Below, one piece after another: positions 6,884 to 15,242 of a stretch of DNA of 64,000 bases. The notes under the pieces are model-generated. The model did no database searches. It was not told the origin of the DNA and saw only the letters and a list, made by a program, of their open reading frames with translations. This DNA is from Rubrivivax sp. SCN 71-131. Lineage in GTDB: Bacteria > Pseudomonadota > Gammaproteobacteria > Burkholderiales > Burkholderiaceae_C. The translations under genes were made by a program, and so were the position numbers. Each line of letters begins with the position of its first letter. Within the stretch, counting starts at the first letter, position 1. The stretch covers positions 1-64,000 of the forward strand of contig MEFD01000030.1 of assembly GCA_001724995.1 (NCBI GenBank). Direction: 5' to 3'.

Positions 6884-7612
6884 ATGGCTCGCATCCGCAC
6901 CATCAAGCCCGAGTTCTTCACCAGCGAGGACATCGTTTCGCTGTCCCCGATGGCCAGACTGCTCTACATCGCGCTGTGGTGTGAGAGCGACCGAGATGGG
7001 CGGCTGCTTTGGAGGCCGCGCACGTTCAAGATTCGCTATCTGCCTGCCGACGATTGTGATATCGAGGCGCTGTGCTCCGAGCTCGTGGCTGCTCAGTTGG
7101 TCAAGCTTTACGGAGACGGTTTTGCCTGGATACCCAAGTTCGGGCTGCACCAGCACTTGAACCCGAGAGAAGCAGCCTCGACGCTGCCAGACCCTCACGC
7201 GTGCGTCACGCGTGCGCCACGCGTGCACCACGCGACAGTGACGAAGGAAACACGCGACAGTGACGCGCAGGGAGGAAGGGAAGGGAAAGGAAGGAGTAAT
7301 GCACCGTCGTCTTTCGCCGACGATGCCGCAGCTCCGACGGTGGTCGCATTGCCGCTGAACGACGGCACAGAGCACGCAGTCACGGCTGCGATGGTCTCCG
7401 AGTGGTCCGAGTCGTTCCCGGCCGTCGATGTGCCCCAGGCCTTGCGCACCATGCGCGCTTGGCTGGTGGCGAAACCTGCACGGCGCAAGACCCGGCGAGG
7501 CGTGAACGCCTTCGTCGTTGGGTGGCTTGGCCGCGAGCAGGACAAAGGCGGGCCCCAACGGGCCAATGGCGGACGCGATTCCTCGGCCGACCCCTTCGCC
7601 GGAGCGCTGTGA
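6884..7612 (+). CDS. Phage replication initiator (O-like)
   Basis: The 242-residue protein begins MARIRTIKPEFFTSEDIVSL, a start I associate with phage replication proteins that carry an N-terminal winged helix. The N-terminal domain spans about residues 1-100. A low-complexity linker is followed by a C-terminal domain after residue 145 that would contact the helicase. The linker region of the gene contains regularly spaced 11-bp iterons, so the origin probably lies inside the gene as in lambda O. A DnaB-like helicase gene follows one gene later. Confidence 0.8.
   Translation: MARIRTIKPEFFTSEDIVSLSPMARLLYIALWCESDRDGRLLWRPRTFKIRYLPADDCDIEALCSELVAAQLVKLYGDGFAWIPKFGLHQHLNPREAASTLPDPHACVTRAPRVHHATVTKETRDSDAQGGREGKGRSNAPSSFADDAAAPTVVALPLNDGTEHAVTAAMVSEWSESFPAVDVPQALRTMRAWLVAKPARRKTRRGVNAFVVGWLGREQDKGGPQRANGGRDSSADPFAGAL
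7196..7297 (+). repeat. Iterons and purine tract: putative phage replication origin
   Basis: The units CACGCGTGCGT, CACGCGTGCGC and CACGCGTGCAC start at 7196, 7207 and 7218. CACGCGACAGT starts at 7229 and again at 7251, so every copy falls on an exact 11-base grid (the 7240 slot is degenerate). Eleven is not a multiple of three and the protein sequence is not repetitive here, so the constraint is on the DNA. A purine-rich run at about 7268-7293 follows and could be the unwinding side. Confidence 0.75.
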
Positions 7613-7944
7613 TGCGGGGCCATGAGCCGCTCATCGCCATGCGCCGCCGAGGCGTCAGGCCGCGCTTCGCGCGCTTCGACCTGGACGCCGTGCCGGCTTG
7701 GCGCGACTGGTCGACGTGGCCCGAGTGGAGCGACGCCGCGCTCGTCGAGGTGCAGCCGTCCGACGCGATTGCCCGGCTCGATCTGCGCTGCGCGGTGGGC
7801 ATGCCGGCCGTGGTGATGGGCGGCAGCGATGAGCGCGCCGCGGCCCTGTTCGCCGCGCTGCTGCAGGCCGGCGCAAGCCGCGTGCTGGCGTTCACCGACG
7901 AGCGCAGCGTCGACAGCTTGGAGGGCCACGCATGGCCGGCATGA
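7612..7944 (+). CDS. Hypothetical phage protein between initiator and helicase (110 aa)
   Basis: The start (MRGHEPLIAMRRRGVRPRFA) and the Trp/Pro-rich centre (VPAWRDWSTWPEW) are followed by an alpha/beta part. Its place between the replication initiator and the helicase suggests a replication accessory role, but no motif supports this. Its 3' end overlaps the helicase gene by 13 bases. Confidence 0.65.
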   Translation: MRGHEPLIAMRRRGVRPRFARFDLDAVPAWRDWSTWPEWSDAALVEVQPSDAIARLDLRCAVGMPAVVMGGSDERAAALFAALLQAGASRVLAFTDERSVDSLEGHAWPA

Positions 7945-8864
7945 TCCCCGACGACATCGACTTCGGGGCCTACGAGCGCGGCACCGAATGCCGCGCCAAG
8001 GTCCGCGCCGCGAGCGCGTTCGCCGATGACCTGGCGGCAGCATTCGCGCCGCACGAGCACGGCAAGCGCGACCCGTCGATGTTCTCGACCAAGCTGCGCG
8101 ATGTGCTGCAGTTCCGCGCCGGCGAGGTGACGGCCTGGGCCGGGTACAACGGGCATCGCAAGTCGATGTTCACGGGGCAGGCGGCACTCGACCTGTGCGT
8201 GCAGCGGCAGCGCACACTCATCGTCTCGCTCGAGATGTCGCCGACGCGCACGCTCGCCCGGATGGTGCGTCAGGCCTACGGCCTCGCAGTGCCGATGCGC
8301 CACCAGGTGGATGCGTTCTCGCGCTGGTCCGATGGCCGGCTATGGCTGTTCGATCACCAGGGCCGCATCACGCCGCGGCTGTGCATGGCGCTGCTGCGCT
8401 ACTTCGCCGACGAGCTGCAGGGGCAGCACGTGCTCATCGACTCGATGATGATGGTCTGCGCCAGCGAGGAGCACCTCGACGAGCAGAAGCAGTTCACGAC
8501 GGACCTCGTACGCGCCGCCCAGGAGACCGGCCTGCACGTGCACCTCGTCGCGCACTGCCGCAAGCCGCAGGCCGGCGAGGACAAGCCGCCGACGAAGTAC
8601 GACCTCCGCGGCTCGGCAGCGATCAGCGACCAGTGCCACAACGTCGTTACCGTGTGGGCGAACAAGCCCAAGGCGCAGCGCGTGCAGAGCGGCCAGGCCG
8701 ACGAGACCGACATGGCGCAGCCTGACGCGCTGGTCACGGTCGAGAAGCAGCGCAACGGGGCGTTCGAGGGTCGCGTGAAGCTGTGGTTTCACGAGCCGTC
8801 GATGCGCTTCACCGACGAGCGCGCGACGCCTGCCGAGCCCTACGTGTTGGGAGGCATGGCATGA
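7932..8864 (+). CDS. DnaB/RecA-fold replicative helicase
   Basis: The 310-residue protein consists essentially of the RecA-like motor domain. It has a P-loop at 71-78 (GYNGHRKS), Glu101 in VSLEM, and a Walker B Asp170 in HVLID. A later segment (HVHLVAHCRKP) matches the sensor strand of DnaB-family enzymes. The Gly before the P-loop Lys is Arg. I recall similar replacements in other phage helicases, so loss of activity should not be assumed. There is no N-terminal DnaB domain and no primase domain. Confidence 0.85.
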   Translation: MAGMIPDDIDFGAYERGTECRAKVRAASAFADDLAAAFAPHEHGKRDPSMFSTKLRDVLQFRAGEVTAWAGYNGHRKSMFTGQAALDLCVQRQRTLIVSLEMSPTRTLARMVRQAYGLAVPMRHQVDAFSRWSDGRLWLFDHQGRITPRLCMALLRYFADELQGQHVLIDSMMMVCASEEHLDEQKQFTTDLVRAAQETGLHVHLVAHCRKPQAGEDKPPTKYDLRGSAAISDQCHNVVTVWANKPKAQRVQSGQADETDMAQPDALVTVEKQRNGAFEGRVKLWFHEPSMRFTDERATPAEPYVLGGMA

Positions 8865-9070
8865 CCGCCGAACAACGCGAGCTGACCCGCCTGTGCGCCC
8901 AGCGCGTGATCTCGAACCACGATGCCGGCCGCGTCGTGGATCTGCGCACGCTGGCATGGGCGCGCGGCTTCGTGGCCTGCGTCATGCCGTTGGGCCAGCC
9001 TCTCGGCGCCGGCATCCCCGACCACGAACTGCCCGAGCCGCTGCGCGGTGGGGCCTTGGAGGTGTTCTGA
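8861..9070 (+). CDS. Hypothetical phage protein (69 aa)
   Basis: The ATG overlaps the helicase stop. The N-terminal half is helical, and the C-terminal half (GIPDHELPEPLRGGALEVF) is Pro/Gly rich. It lies between the helicase and a winged-helix gene. No family was recognised. Confidence 0.55.
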   Translation: MTAEQRELTRLCAQRVISNHDAGRVVDLRTLAWARGFVACVMPLGQPLGAGIPDHELPEPLRGGALEVF

Positions 9071-9570
9071 TGGGCTGCCCGAAATCCGAAACGAGGCTAC
9101 GCACCCTGCTGCTGGCGGCCCTCGATCGATCGCCAAGCGGACGCACGACGACGAGCCTTGCCCGCGAGGTCTGCAGCCCAACCAAGCGTGTCGCTGGGCG
9201 ACTGGCCGAGATGCAGCGCGCCGGCCGGCTGATCGGCGTCGTGCCGAAGGTCGAGAGCGGGCGGCAGATCAAGCTGTGGTTCGCGCTGCAGCACGCAGAG
9301 CAGGCCGCAGCAGCCGGACCTGTCGGATGGGCTGCGGCGGCAACCAAGCGTCAGACGGCCAAGCGCGCGACGACGATCGCCCAGGCCATGGCGCCGAAGC
9401 CGATGAGGCCGGCAGCAGAGCCGGTGCGCATCACGGCGCCGCCGTTCGTCGACCGCCGATTCACGCCCGAGCGCGTGGAGCCGTTCTTCTCGGCGATGAC
9501 TCCGGGCTCCTACCTGCGCACCGGCAGCGCGATCGAGGCGGCCTACGCGGGCAGGGAGGGCAAGGCGTGA
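9070..9570 (+). CDS. Winged-helix phage DNA-binding protein
   Basis: The N-terminal 80 residues fit a winged helix: a first helix (RTLLLAALDRS), a recognition region (CSPTKRVAGRLAEMQRAGRL), and then a wing. A basic, Ala/Pro-rich linker and a short C-terminal segment follow. It starts in a TGATG junction. It probably regulates or assists replication or transcription (inference). Confidence 0.65.
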   Translation: MGCPKSETRLRTLLLAALDRSPSGRTTTSLAREVCSPTKRVAGRLAEMQRAGRLIGVVPKVESGRQIKLWFALQHAEQAAAAGPVGWAAAATKRQTAKRATTIAQAMAPKPMRPAAEPVRITAPPFVDRRFTPERVEPFFSAMTPGSYLRTGSAIEAAYAGREGKA

Positions 9571-10013
9571 TCGAGTTCATCGTCCCGGGCCCGCCCCAAG
9601 GCAAGGGTCGCGCCAAGGTTGTCAAGATCGGCGGCTTCACACGCATGGCCACGCCTGCCAAGACCGTGGCCTACGAGGGCCTGGTGGCGCACGCCGCGCA
9701 GCAGGCGATGGCTGGCCGCGCGCTGCTCGATTGCGCCGTCGGCTGCAGCGTGTTCATCTACGCCCAGGTGCCGGCGAGCTGGTCGCGCAAGAAGCTGCGC
9801 ATGGCGCTGGCCGGCGAGCTGATGCCGGTAACCAAGCCCGACGCCGACAACGTCGTCAAGGCGATCTTCGACGGCCTCAACGGCGTGCTGTGGCGCGACG
9901 ACGTGCTCGTGGTGGACCTGCGGGTGCGCAAGCGGTACGCGGCCTCTCCATGCGTGTGCGTCCAGGTCTGGCCGCTGGCCGCCGAACCAGCGCAACAGGA
10001 GATCGCCGCGTGA
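9567..10013 (+). CDS. rusA: RusA-type Holliday junction resolvase
   Basis: The 148-residue protein has the RusA active-site pattern D-x-D-N-x2-K (Asp92, Asp94, Lys98) followed by a DD pair (Asp111, Asp112) in LNGVLWRDD. Its N-terminus (FIVPGPPQGKGR) is also typical. It would cut four-way junctions formed during phage recombination, resolving DNA before packaging. The GTG start overlaps the upstream stop. Confidence 0.93.
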   Translation: MIEFIVPGPPQGKGRAKVVKIGGFTRMATPAKTVAYEGLVAHAAQQAMAGRALLDCAVGCSVFIYAQVPASWSRKKLRMALAGELMPVTKPDADNVVKAIFDGLNGVLWRDDVLVVDLRVRKRYAASPCVCVQVWPLAAEPAQQEIAA

Positions 10014-10255
10014 AGGGGGACTACTGCCACGACTGCGCTCGAGCCAAGACTGAGCCGTGGATGCTGTTCCAGTCCTCATGCGACGGCTGCCGCGCGCGCA
10101 TGGTCGCCCGCTCGCCGGCGTTCGACGAGTCGCGGCGCTCCGGCAAGCTCACGCCAGCCTATCGCTCGCTGCTGGCGGTGGCGCTCGTCAGCCACGACGA
10201 GGTCAAGGCGGCAGCAGCAGAGGATGCGACGGGGAAGGGGCCATGCCTCGCCTGA
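10010..10255 (+). CDS. Four-cysteine zinc-binding phage protein (81 aa)
   Basis: CHDC near residue 6 and CDGC near residue 24 form a likely zinc site, followed by a helical tail. The GTG start overlaps the RusA stop (GTGA), and the 3' end overlaps terS by 13 bases. The function is unknown. Confidence 0.65.
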   Translation: MKGDYCHDCARAKTEPWMLFQSSCDGCRARMVARSPAFDESRRSGKLTPAYRSLLAVALVSHDEVKAAAAEDATGKGPCLA

Positions 10256-10773
10256 GCGCCGACCAGTGGGTCGCTGCCCGCATCAGGTGGGAGGCAGACC
10301 CGCTGCTCACATTCAAGGAGCTTGGCAAGTCGCTTGGGGTCAGTCACGCGGCTGTCGGCCAGCGCGCAAAGAAGGAAGGATGGGAGCGGGACGCCTCTTT
10401 GCAGGACGTGGCGCGCCGCGCGCAGTACAAGGCCGACCGCCGCGAGTTCGACGGCAAACTTTCGCCGAAACTTTCGGGCGGAAGCACAAAAAAGGCAGCC
10501 CGAGAACTCGCCGAAGACATCCGCGCAGACCTCATCGAGCGCCACCGAGCAGACTGGGCCGAGCACAGGCAGCACTTCAGGACGGCAGACATCGCCGGTG
10601 ACTTCAACATCGGCAAGTCCGCCAAGATCGCGTCGGAGATGCTGGCCATTCGCCAGAAGGGCGAACGCGCCGCCTACGGCCTGGACGAGCAGGCCAGCAC
10701 ACAGGCGCCGCCAGAGCCCGAGTGGACGGTGCTCATCGGCCAGAAGGTGCTGATCGACGGGCAAGCGCGGTGA
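10243..10773 (+). CDS. Terminase small subunit
   Basis: The 176-residue protein has an N-terminal HTH (FKELGKSLGVSHAAVGQRAK) and a long helical middle region, as in phage small terminases that recognise packaging DNA. It lies directly before terL with a GTGA overlap. A purine-rich Shine-Dalgarno sequence (GGGGAAGGGG) precedes the ATG. Confidence 0.85.
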   Translation: MPRLSADQWVAARIRWEADPLLTFKELGKSLGVSHAAVGQRAKKEGWERDASLQDVARRAQYKADRREFDGKLSPKLSGGSTKKAARELAEDIRADLIERHRADWAEHRQHFRTADIAGDFNIGKSAKIASEMLAIRQKGERAAYGLDEQASTQAPPEPEWTVLIGQKVLIDGQAR

Positions 10774-11999
10774 CAGGCAAAGCCATCCTGCACCCAGGCC
10801 AGGAGCGCGTGCTGCAGTACGCGCGGCGCTTCAACGTGGTGGCCTGCGGGCGCCGGTGGGGCAAGACCACGCTTGGTCTGATGCTGGCATGGACCGGAAG
10901 GGAAACGGCGCTGCGCACGGGCTTCGATGTTGCCTGGGTCGCTCCGAGCTACAAGCTGATGGATGAAGCGTGGCGCATGGCAAAGCGGCTGTACCGCCCG
11001 TTCATCGTGCGCACGGACGCGAACCTGCACCGGATGGAGCTGTCAACCGGCGCGGCGCTGGACTTCTGGACGCTCGAGGACGAGGACGCCGGGCGCGGGC
11101 GCAAGTACGGGCTGATGATCGTCGACGAGGCGGCCATGGCGCGGCACCTGGAGGCGGCATGGAACGCGTCGCTGTCTCCGACGCTGACCGACCACGCCGG
11201 CGGGGCGTGGTTCTTCAGCACGCCCAAAGGTCGCAACTACTTCTGGTCGCTGTCGCAGCTAGCGCAGCGCGATCCGCTGTGGGCCTATCACCACGCGCCG
11301 AGCGCAGACAACCCGCACTTGCCGGCCGCCGAAATCGAGCGGCAGGCCTTGGCTTTGCCGGAGCGCATCTTCGCGCAGGAGTACCTCGCGCAGTTCCTCG
11401 AAGACGGCGGCGGGGTGTTCCGCCGCGTAATGGCGGCGGTTGACACCGATCTGCACGCCGACCCGCACGCAGCACGCGCAGCAGCGGATGGCCGCGCCTA
11501 CGTCATCGGCGTGGACTGGGGGCGTCACGAGGATTTCACCGTCATCACGGTCATCGATGCGCGCGACCGCTCTGTAGTCGCCGTGGATCGCTTCACGCAG
11601 ATCGACTACGCGGTGCAGCTCGGGCGCCTGCAGGCCATGCACCAGCGGTTCCCTGGCGCTCAGATCGTGGCCGAGGGCAACAGCATGGGCGGGCCGCTCG
11701 TCGAGCAGCTGCGCAGGCGCAACCTTCCGGTCAGGGCTTTCCAGACCACGCAGGCAAGCAAGGCCGAGGCCGTCGAGTCGCTGGCGCTCGCATTCGAGCA
11801 GGGAGCAATCCGCATCCCTCCCGTGCAGTGGTTGATTGACGAGCTGATGGCATTCGACCAGGAGCGACTGCCAAGCGGCGCCTTGCGCTACAGCGCCCCG
11901 CGAGGTGGGCACGACGACGGCGTGATGAGCTTAGCTATCGCATGGCATGGCATCGGTCGCGGGCCGATGGCCTCCACCCTCAGCGCCCCCGGCCTATGA
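10770..11999 (+). CDS. Terminase large subunit (packaging ATPase-nuclease)
   Basis: The 409-residue motor has Walker A CGRRWGKTT (residues 26-34) and Walker B LMIVDE (Asp119, Glu120). Its RNase H-like nuclease has Asp249 in GVDWG, Glu302 in AEGNSMG, and an Asp pair at 382-383 in GGHDDG. It cuts concatemeric DNA and pumps it into the prohead through the portal. It starts with GTG. Its length is on the short side for the family, but both domains are complete. Confidence 0.96.
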   Translation: MTGKAILHPGQERVLQYARRFNVVACGRRWGKTTLGLMLAWTGRETALRTGFDVAWVAPSYKLMDEAWRMAKRLYRPFIVRTDANLHRMELSTGAALDFWTLEDEDAGRGRKYGLMIVDEAAMARHLEAAWNASLSPTLTDHAGGAWFFSTPKGRNYFWSLSQLAQRDPLWAYHHAPSADNPHLPAAEIERQALALPERIFAQEYLAQFLEDGGGVFRRVMAAVDTDLHADPHAARAAADGRAYVIGVDWGRHEDFTVITVIDARDRSVVAVDRFTQIDYAVQLGRLQAMHQRFPGAQIVAEGNSMGGPLVEQLRRRNLPVRAFQTTQASKAEAVESLALAFEQGAIRIPPVQWLIDELMAFDQERLPSGALRYSAPRGGHDDGVMSLAIAWHGIGRGPMASTLSAPGL

Positions 12000-12337
12000 C
12001 CCGCGCGCACGCATCGGACGGCCCGGACGATGTGCAGTGGCTGATGGCCGAAATGGAGCGCGCCGGCGTCACCGCCAAGGCCCGCGAGCGGCTGCTGCTG
12101 CTGCTGGCGCAGGTCGCCGAGCACCGCGGGCTCAAGCGCTCCGAGCTCAAGGCAGCGCTGCGCATGCACGTCACGAGCAGCCTGCTGGCGCAGTGCACGG
12201 CGACCGAGGCGCGGCGCAGGCTGCCGGCGCTGCTTGGTGTGAGCCGGTCCACGGCCTACGTGGTGGTGCAGGAGGCGCTGCAACAGCGCACGGTGCGCCG
12301 GTTCGCCTTCGGGCAGGGTGACGATGCCGGCGCCTGA
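11996..12337 (+). CDS. Putative DNA-binding protein after terL (113 aa)
   Basis: The protein is helical, with a central helix pair and a C-terminal HTH-like segment (LLGVSRSTAYVVVQEAL). The ATG overlaps the terL stop. Phages sometimes carry a late regulator here, but nothing specific points to one. Confidence 0.6.
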   Translation: MTRAHASDGPDDVQWLMAEMERAGVTAKARERLLLLLAQVAEHRGLKRSELKAALRMHVTSSLLAQCTATEARRRLPALLGVSRSTAYVVVQEALQQRTVRRFAFGQGDDAGA

Positions 12338-13451
12338 CATCACCGCGCTGCTGGCCCGCGCAGGGGCGCAGGTCAACGCGCTTGCGCTGGCGGCCTTCGC
12401 GCGGATGTGGAAGGCGCTCGAGGACGGCGAGATCACGCCGCGCGAGGCCATCCGGGCGGCGCAGGCGGAGTTCGGCGGCGCGTTCGCCGATGCCCTCGCG
12501 GCGGCCTTCGGCGAGCTGCTGGGGCGCGCGGTCGGCGTGGCCGAGGTGCGCGCCATGCCCGTGGGCGGCCTGACGCTCTCGCGCCGGCTGTACCTGCACA
12601 ACGTCGAGACCGCGGCGCAGGCGCTGGCCATCGTGCGCCAGCATGCGCAAGGCACGCACCAGGCACACGCGCTGGCGATGCGGCTCTATGACGGCTACAA
12701 CCCGACCGACGGCCTCAGGCGCCCGCTGGAGGGCGCAGCGCGCGCCGAGTTGCCCAAGGCCCTGCGCGCGCTCACAGCCGACCCGCAGGCGCGCGAGAGC
12801 CTCACGCGGCTGGTCGAACAGGGGCAGCAGCAGGCCGCGCGGCTGAAGACCAAGGCCCTGCGCGCGGCCTACAGCGAGGCGCTGGACGGGTGGGCGTCAG
12901 GCGATGGGGTTGATGCCCTCAAGCGCCGCCTCGAGATCGCCCAGCGCGAGAAGAATCGCTACTTCTCCAGCCGCATCGCGCGCACCGAGCTGGCACGCGC
13001 GCACCAGGCGCAGGTTGGCGCCGACCTCATGGCCGACGACAGCATCGATGTCGTGCAGGTGAGCATGAACCCCGCGCACCCGAAGACCGACATCTGCGAC
13101 CTGCACGCGCGCGCGGACCTCTTCGGCCTGGGTCCGGGCTGCTACCCCAAGGCGCGGGCGCCGCAGCCGCCCTACCATCCGCATTGCTGGTGCCGTCTGC
13201 GCTCGCGTCCAGACCTGAGCGCCGATGGCGCGCGCATGCAGCCGGGCGCGGAGGCCGCCTACCTGCGCAGCATGCCCATCGAGGAGGCCGCCCGGGTGAT
13301 GGGCTCCAAGGCCCGGGCGCTGGCGGTACTGAACGGCAAGAGCGTCGACGCCGTGGTGAATGCCGGCGTCGATCCGCTGTACCGGCTGCGGCGGCTGGGG
13401 GACAGGGTTGCCGCGCCGAGCAGCCTGATCACCCCTCGACCGTCCCCCTGA
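12324..13451 (+). CDS. Mu F-like minor head (head morphogenesis) protein
   Basis: The protein of about 375 residues has a helical N-terminal half. The C-terminal Mu F-like domain contains the Cys/His-rich pattern DICDLHARAD and YHPHCWCRLR. In related phages it binds the portal inside the prohead and is ejected with the DNA. The ATG at 12324 is preferred because AGGG lies five bases upstream, with a GTG at 12318 as an alternative. The portal gene normally next to it is instead on the other strand 6.5 kb away. The last 23 bases overlap the convergent gene. Confidence 0.85.
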   Translation: MPAPDITALLARAGAQVNALALAAFARMWKALEDGEITPREAIRAAQAEFGGAFADALAAAFGELLGRAVGVAEVRAMPVGGLTLSRRLYLHNVETAAQALAIVRQHAQGTHQAHALAMRLYDGYNPTDGLRRPLEGAARAELPKALRALTADPQARESLTRLVEQGQQQAARLKTKALRAAYSEALDGWASGDGVDALKRRLEIAQREKNRYFSSRIARTELARAHQAQVGADLMADDSIDVVQVSMNPAHPKTDICDLHARADLFGLGPGCYPKARAPQPPYHPHCWCRLRSRPDLSADGARMQPGAEAAYLRSMPIEEAARVMGSKARALAVLNGKSVDAVVNAGVDPLYRLRRLGDRVAAPSSLITPRPSP

Positions 13452-13812
13452 TCACCAGCACCTTGTAGGCCTCGATCCGATCCTCGTCGAGGAAAGTGTC
13501 GCGGTAGCCGAAGAAGAAGCCCGGCGACGCCTGCAGCTTCTTCAGGATGGCATCCTCCATCGTCAGCAGCGACTGCCACTGACCTTGCAGGTCGGTTGTG
13601 AACTCGTGGATCGGCTGGCCGAAGTAGACCATCACCTCGGTGCCGCGCTGCTGCAGGTTGGTGCCGTCGGCGATCTTGCTCGGCACGATGCGTACCATGG
13701 GGTAGTCGGCGGCCGTCATGTTCGCCTCGAAGCCCACCTTGCAGGTCGCAACCCCGGGCAGCACGGCAAGCGCGGCGCGAACGGCGGCGAGGGTGGGCCA
13801 AACGCTGGCCAT
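13429..13812 (-). CDS. Putative tail terminator / completion protein
   Basis: The 127-residue protein begins with a helix (WPTLAAVRAALAVLP), then beta strands with PMVRIVPSK and VMVYFGQP. This pattern resembles the small ring proteins that cap siphophage tails (lambda gpU type). It is last in the leftward late block and follows a gp10-like gene. The assignment rests on fold impression and position. Confidence 0.6.
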   Translation of the reverse strand: MASVWPTLAAVRAALAVLPGVATCKVGFEANMTAADYPMVRIVPSKIADGTNLQQRGTEVMVYFGQPIHEFTTDLQGQWQSLLTMEDAILKKLQASPGFFFGYRDTFLDEDRIEAYKVLVIRGTVEG

Positions 13813-13814
13813 CT

Positions 13815-14138
13815 TCAGCCCCGCACCAGCTCGATCGAGAAGACCGAGCCGGCGCTGCCGGACGTGGCCGCATCGAGCGCGGCCTGCGCGATGCGCGCCC
13901 GCGTGAGCGCCTCGGCGTATTCCTTGCGGTAGGCGGACAGCTTGGCGGCAAACACGTCGTCAGTGGCCTTCTGGCATTCGGTGCAGGTGATGACGTAGGC
14001 GCGCAGGCGCACCAGCTTGGCGGTGTGCTCGGCGGGGAAGCTGCCATCCATGGCGACATCGGCCGTGGCGCGCGTCTCGATATCCACCGTCACGAGCGGC
14101 TCGAGGTACTTGTCGGAGTAGGTGTAGACGAGCGGCAT
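13815..14138 (-). CDS. Hypothetical head-tail region protein (107 aa)
   Basis: A beta-rich N-terminal half (VYTYSDKYLEPLVTVDIETR) precedes a long helix ending near residue 95. Two Cys residues occur in ITCTEC. It sits between the gp10-like gene and the tail-completion candidate. No family was recognised. Confidence 0.6.
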   Translation of the reverse strand: MPLVYTYSDKYLEPLVTVDIETRATADVAMDGSFPAEHTAKLVRLRAYVITCTECQKATDDVFAAKLSAYRKEYAEALTRARIAQAALDAATSGSAGSVFSIELVRG

Positions 14139-14140
14139 GC

Positions 14141-14587
14141 TCAGGCTCCTCGGCCGCGCAGGGCCATCAGGTGTTGCTCGAAGATGCGCGGCGCCCGCGC
14201 CGCGGCGCGCACGAGCCACTGATCACTCTTGTGGCCGGGGTGGTGCACGACGCGGGCGAAGACGAAGGCGCCGCCGTTGGCCCAGCGCAGCGCTTTCTTG
14301 TGGCGCGGCCTGATCACGTGCGGCCGGGCGCCCCAGTGCACCCATCGCGCATGCGGCGCGTGCTGCAGGTCGTGCCCAAGCTCCCAGCCATCCGGGATGC
14401 GCTGCTTGTAGATGCTGCGCACCAGGGCGCCGGTGCCGCCTGGCCTGGTGTGCTGGCCGGCCTCGGCTTTGATGTAGTCCTCGACCTCGACGGCTGTCGC
14501 GTCAAGCGCCCGGCGCGCAAGCGTGCCAAGGCGCAGCATTTCGGCGCGGACGGCCTTGTCGCCGCTGACGCTTGCGGTGAGCTTCAT
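14141..14587 (-). CDS. HK97 gp10-like head-tail connector protein
   Basis: The 148-residue protein carries the features of the HK97-gp10 family. An initial helical part precedes TGALVRSIYKQR near residue 55. ARWVHWGARPHVIRP follows near residue 85, and then a basic core. Members of the family help close the head-tail joint. It is joined to its upstream neighbour by an ATGA overlap. Confidence 0.7.
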   Translation of the reverse strand: MKLTASVSGDKAVRAEMLRLGTLARRALDATAVEVEDYIKAEAGQHTRPGGTGALVRSIYKQRIPDGWELGHDLQHAPHARWVHWGARPHVIRPRHKKALRWANGGAFVFARVVHHPGHKSDQWLVRAAARAPRIFEQHLMALRGRGA

Positions 14588-14934
14588 TCCGCGTGCACCC
14601 GCAGCGTGAGCGCCGCCTGCAGCACCTGGCCGCGCGTGGTGCGCAGCCGTGCGGTGACGAGGTAGTCCCGCCACGGTGCGCCGCGCATCTCTCCGATGGC
14701 CGGGCAGCGGGCCGACAGCTCCACATGCGTGCCGGCGCGCGAGCGCACGGTGGACACGCGCAGCCCCGCGGGCGTGGCTGTCGCAGCCGGTGCGGATTCG
14801 ATCAGCTCCCCAGTGCCAAGCAGCGCGCGGCAGTCCAGCAGCAGCGTGCGCTCCTCGCCCGCGCGCAGGTCCACGCGCTCCGGCGCCTGACCTGCAGGCC
14901 TTGCGGCAGCGTGCGCGTGCAGATCGGCGGGCAT
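14584..14934 (-). CDS. Hypothetical virion-region protein (116 aa)
   Basis: A polar, His-rich start is followed by a beta-rich domain (VDLRAGEERTLLLDCRALL and later strands). The composition fits a small beta sandwich. The start overlaps the previous stop (TGATG). No family was recognised. Confidence 0.6.
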   Translation of the reverse strand: MPADLHAHAAARPAGQAPERVDLRAGEERTLLLDCRALLGTGELIESAPAATATPAGLRVSTVRSRAGTHVELSARCPAIGEMRGAPWRDYLVTARLRTTRGQVLQAALTLRVHAE

Positions 14935-15233
14935 CAGTTGATTTCCTCGATCACGACGCTGATCTCGTCCTGCACCGTCTCGACCTTGCCGCCCACGGTG
15001 ATGTCGGTGGTGATGGTGATGACGTGAGCGCCGCCGTCAGCACCGCCCGCGATGTAGAACTGGAATGTGCTGCCGGAAAGTGATGTGTCGCTGATCGTCG
15101 GCGGGTTGGCGCCGCTGATCGCGGTTGTTGGCGTGCCGACCGTGCCGGAGCGCATGCCGAGCACGTCGGCATAGCTCACGTCGAACGGCAGCTTCTCGGA
15201 AGGCTGTTTGGTGATGGTGCCGAGGTGGGCCAT
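14934..15233 (-). CDS. Hypothetical virion-region protein (99 aa)
   Basis: The C-terminal half is a Thr/Val-rich beta region (GGAHVITITTDITVGGKVET). It may be a decoration or connector protein, but nothing beyond location supports this. Confidence 0.6.
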   Translation of the reverse strand: MAHLGTITKQPSEKLPFDVSYADVLGMRSGTVGTPTTAISGANPPTISDTSLSGSTFQFYIAGGADGGAHVITITTDITVGGKVETVQDEISVVIEEIN

Positions 15234-15242
15234 GGGGGATCC

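Noticed and set aside
7198..7270. Protein-level repeats in the replication initiator linker
   Set aside because: The 11-base period is not a multiple of three and the translated residues do not repeat, so the repetition is a DNA feature.
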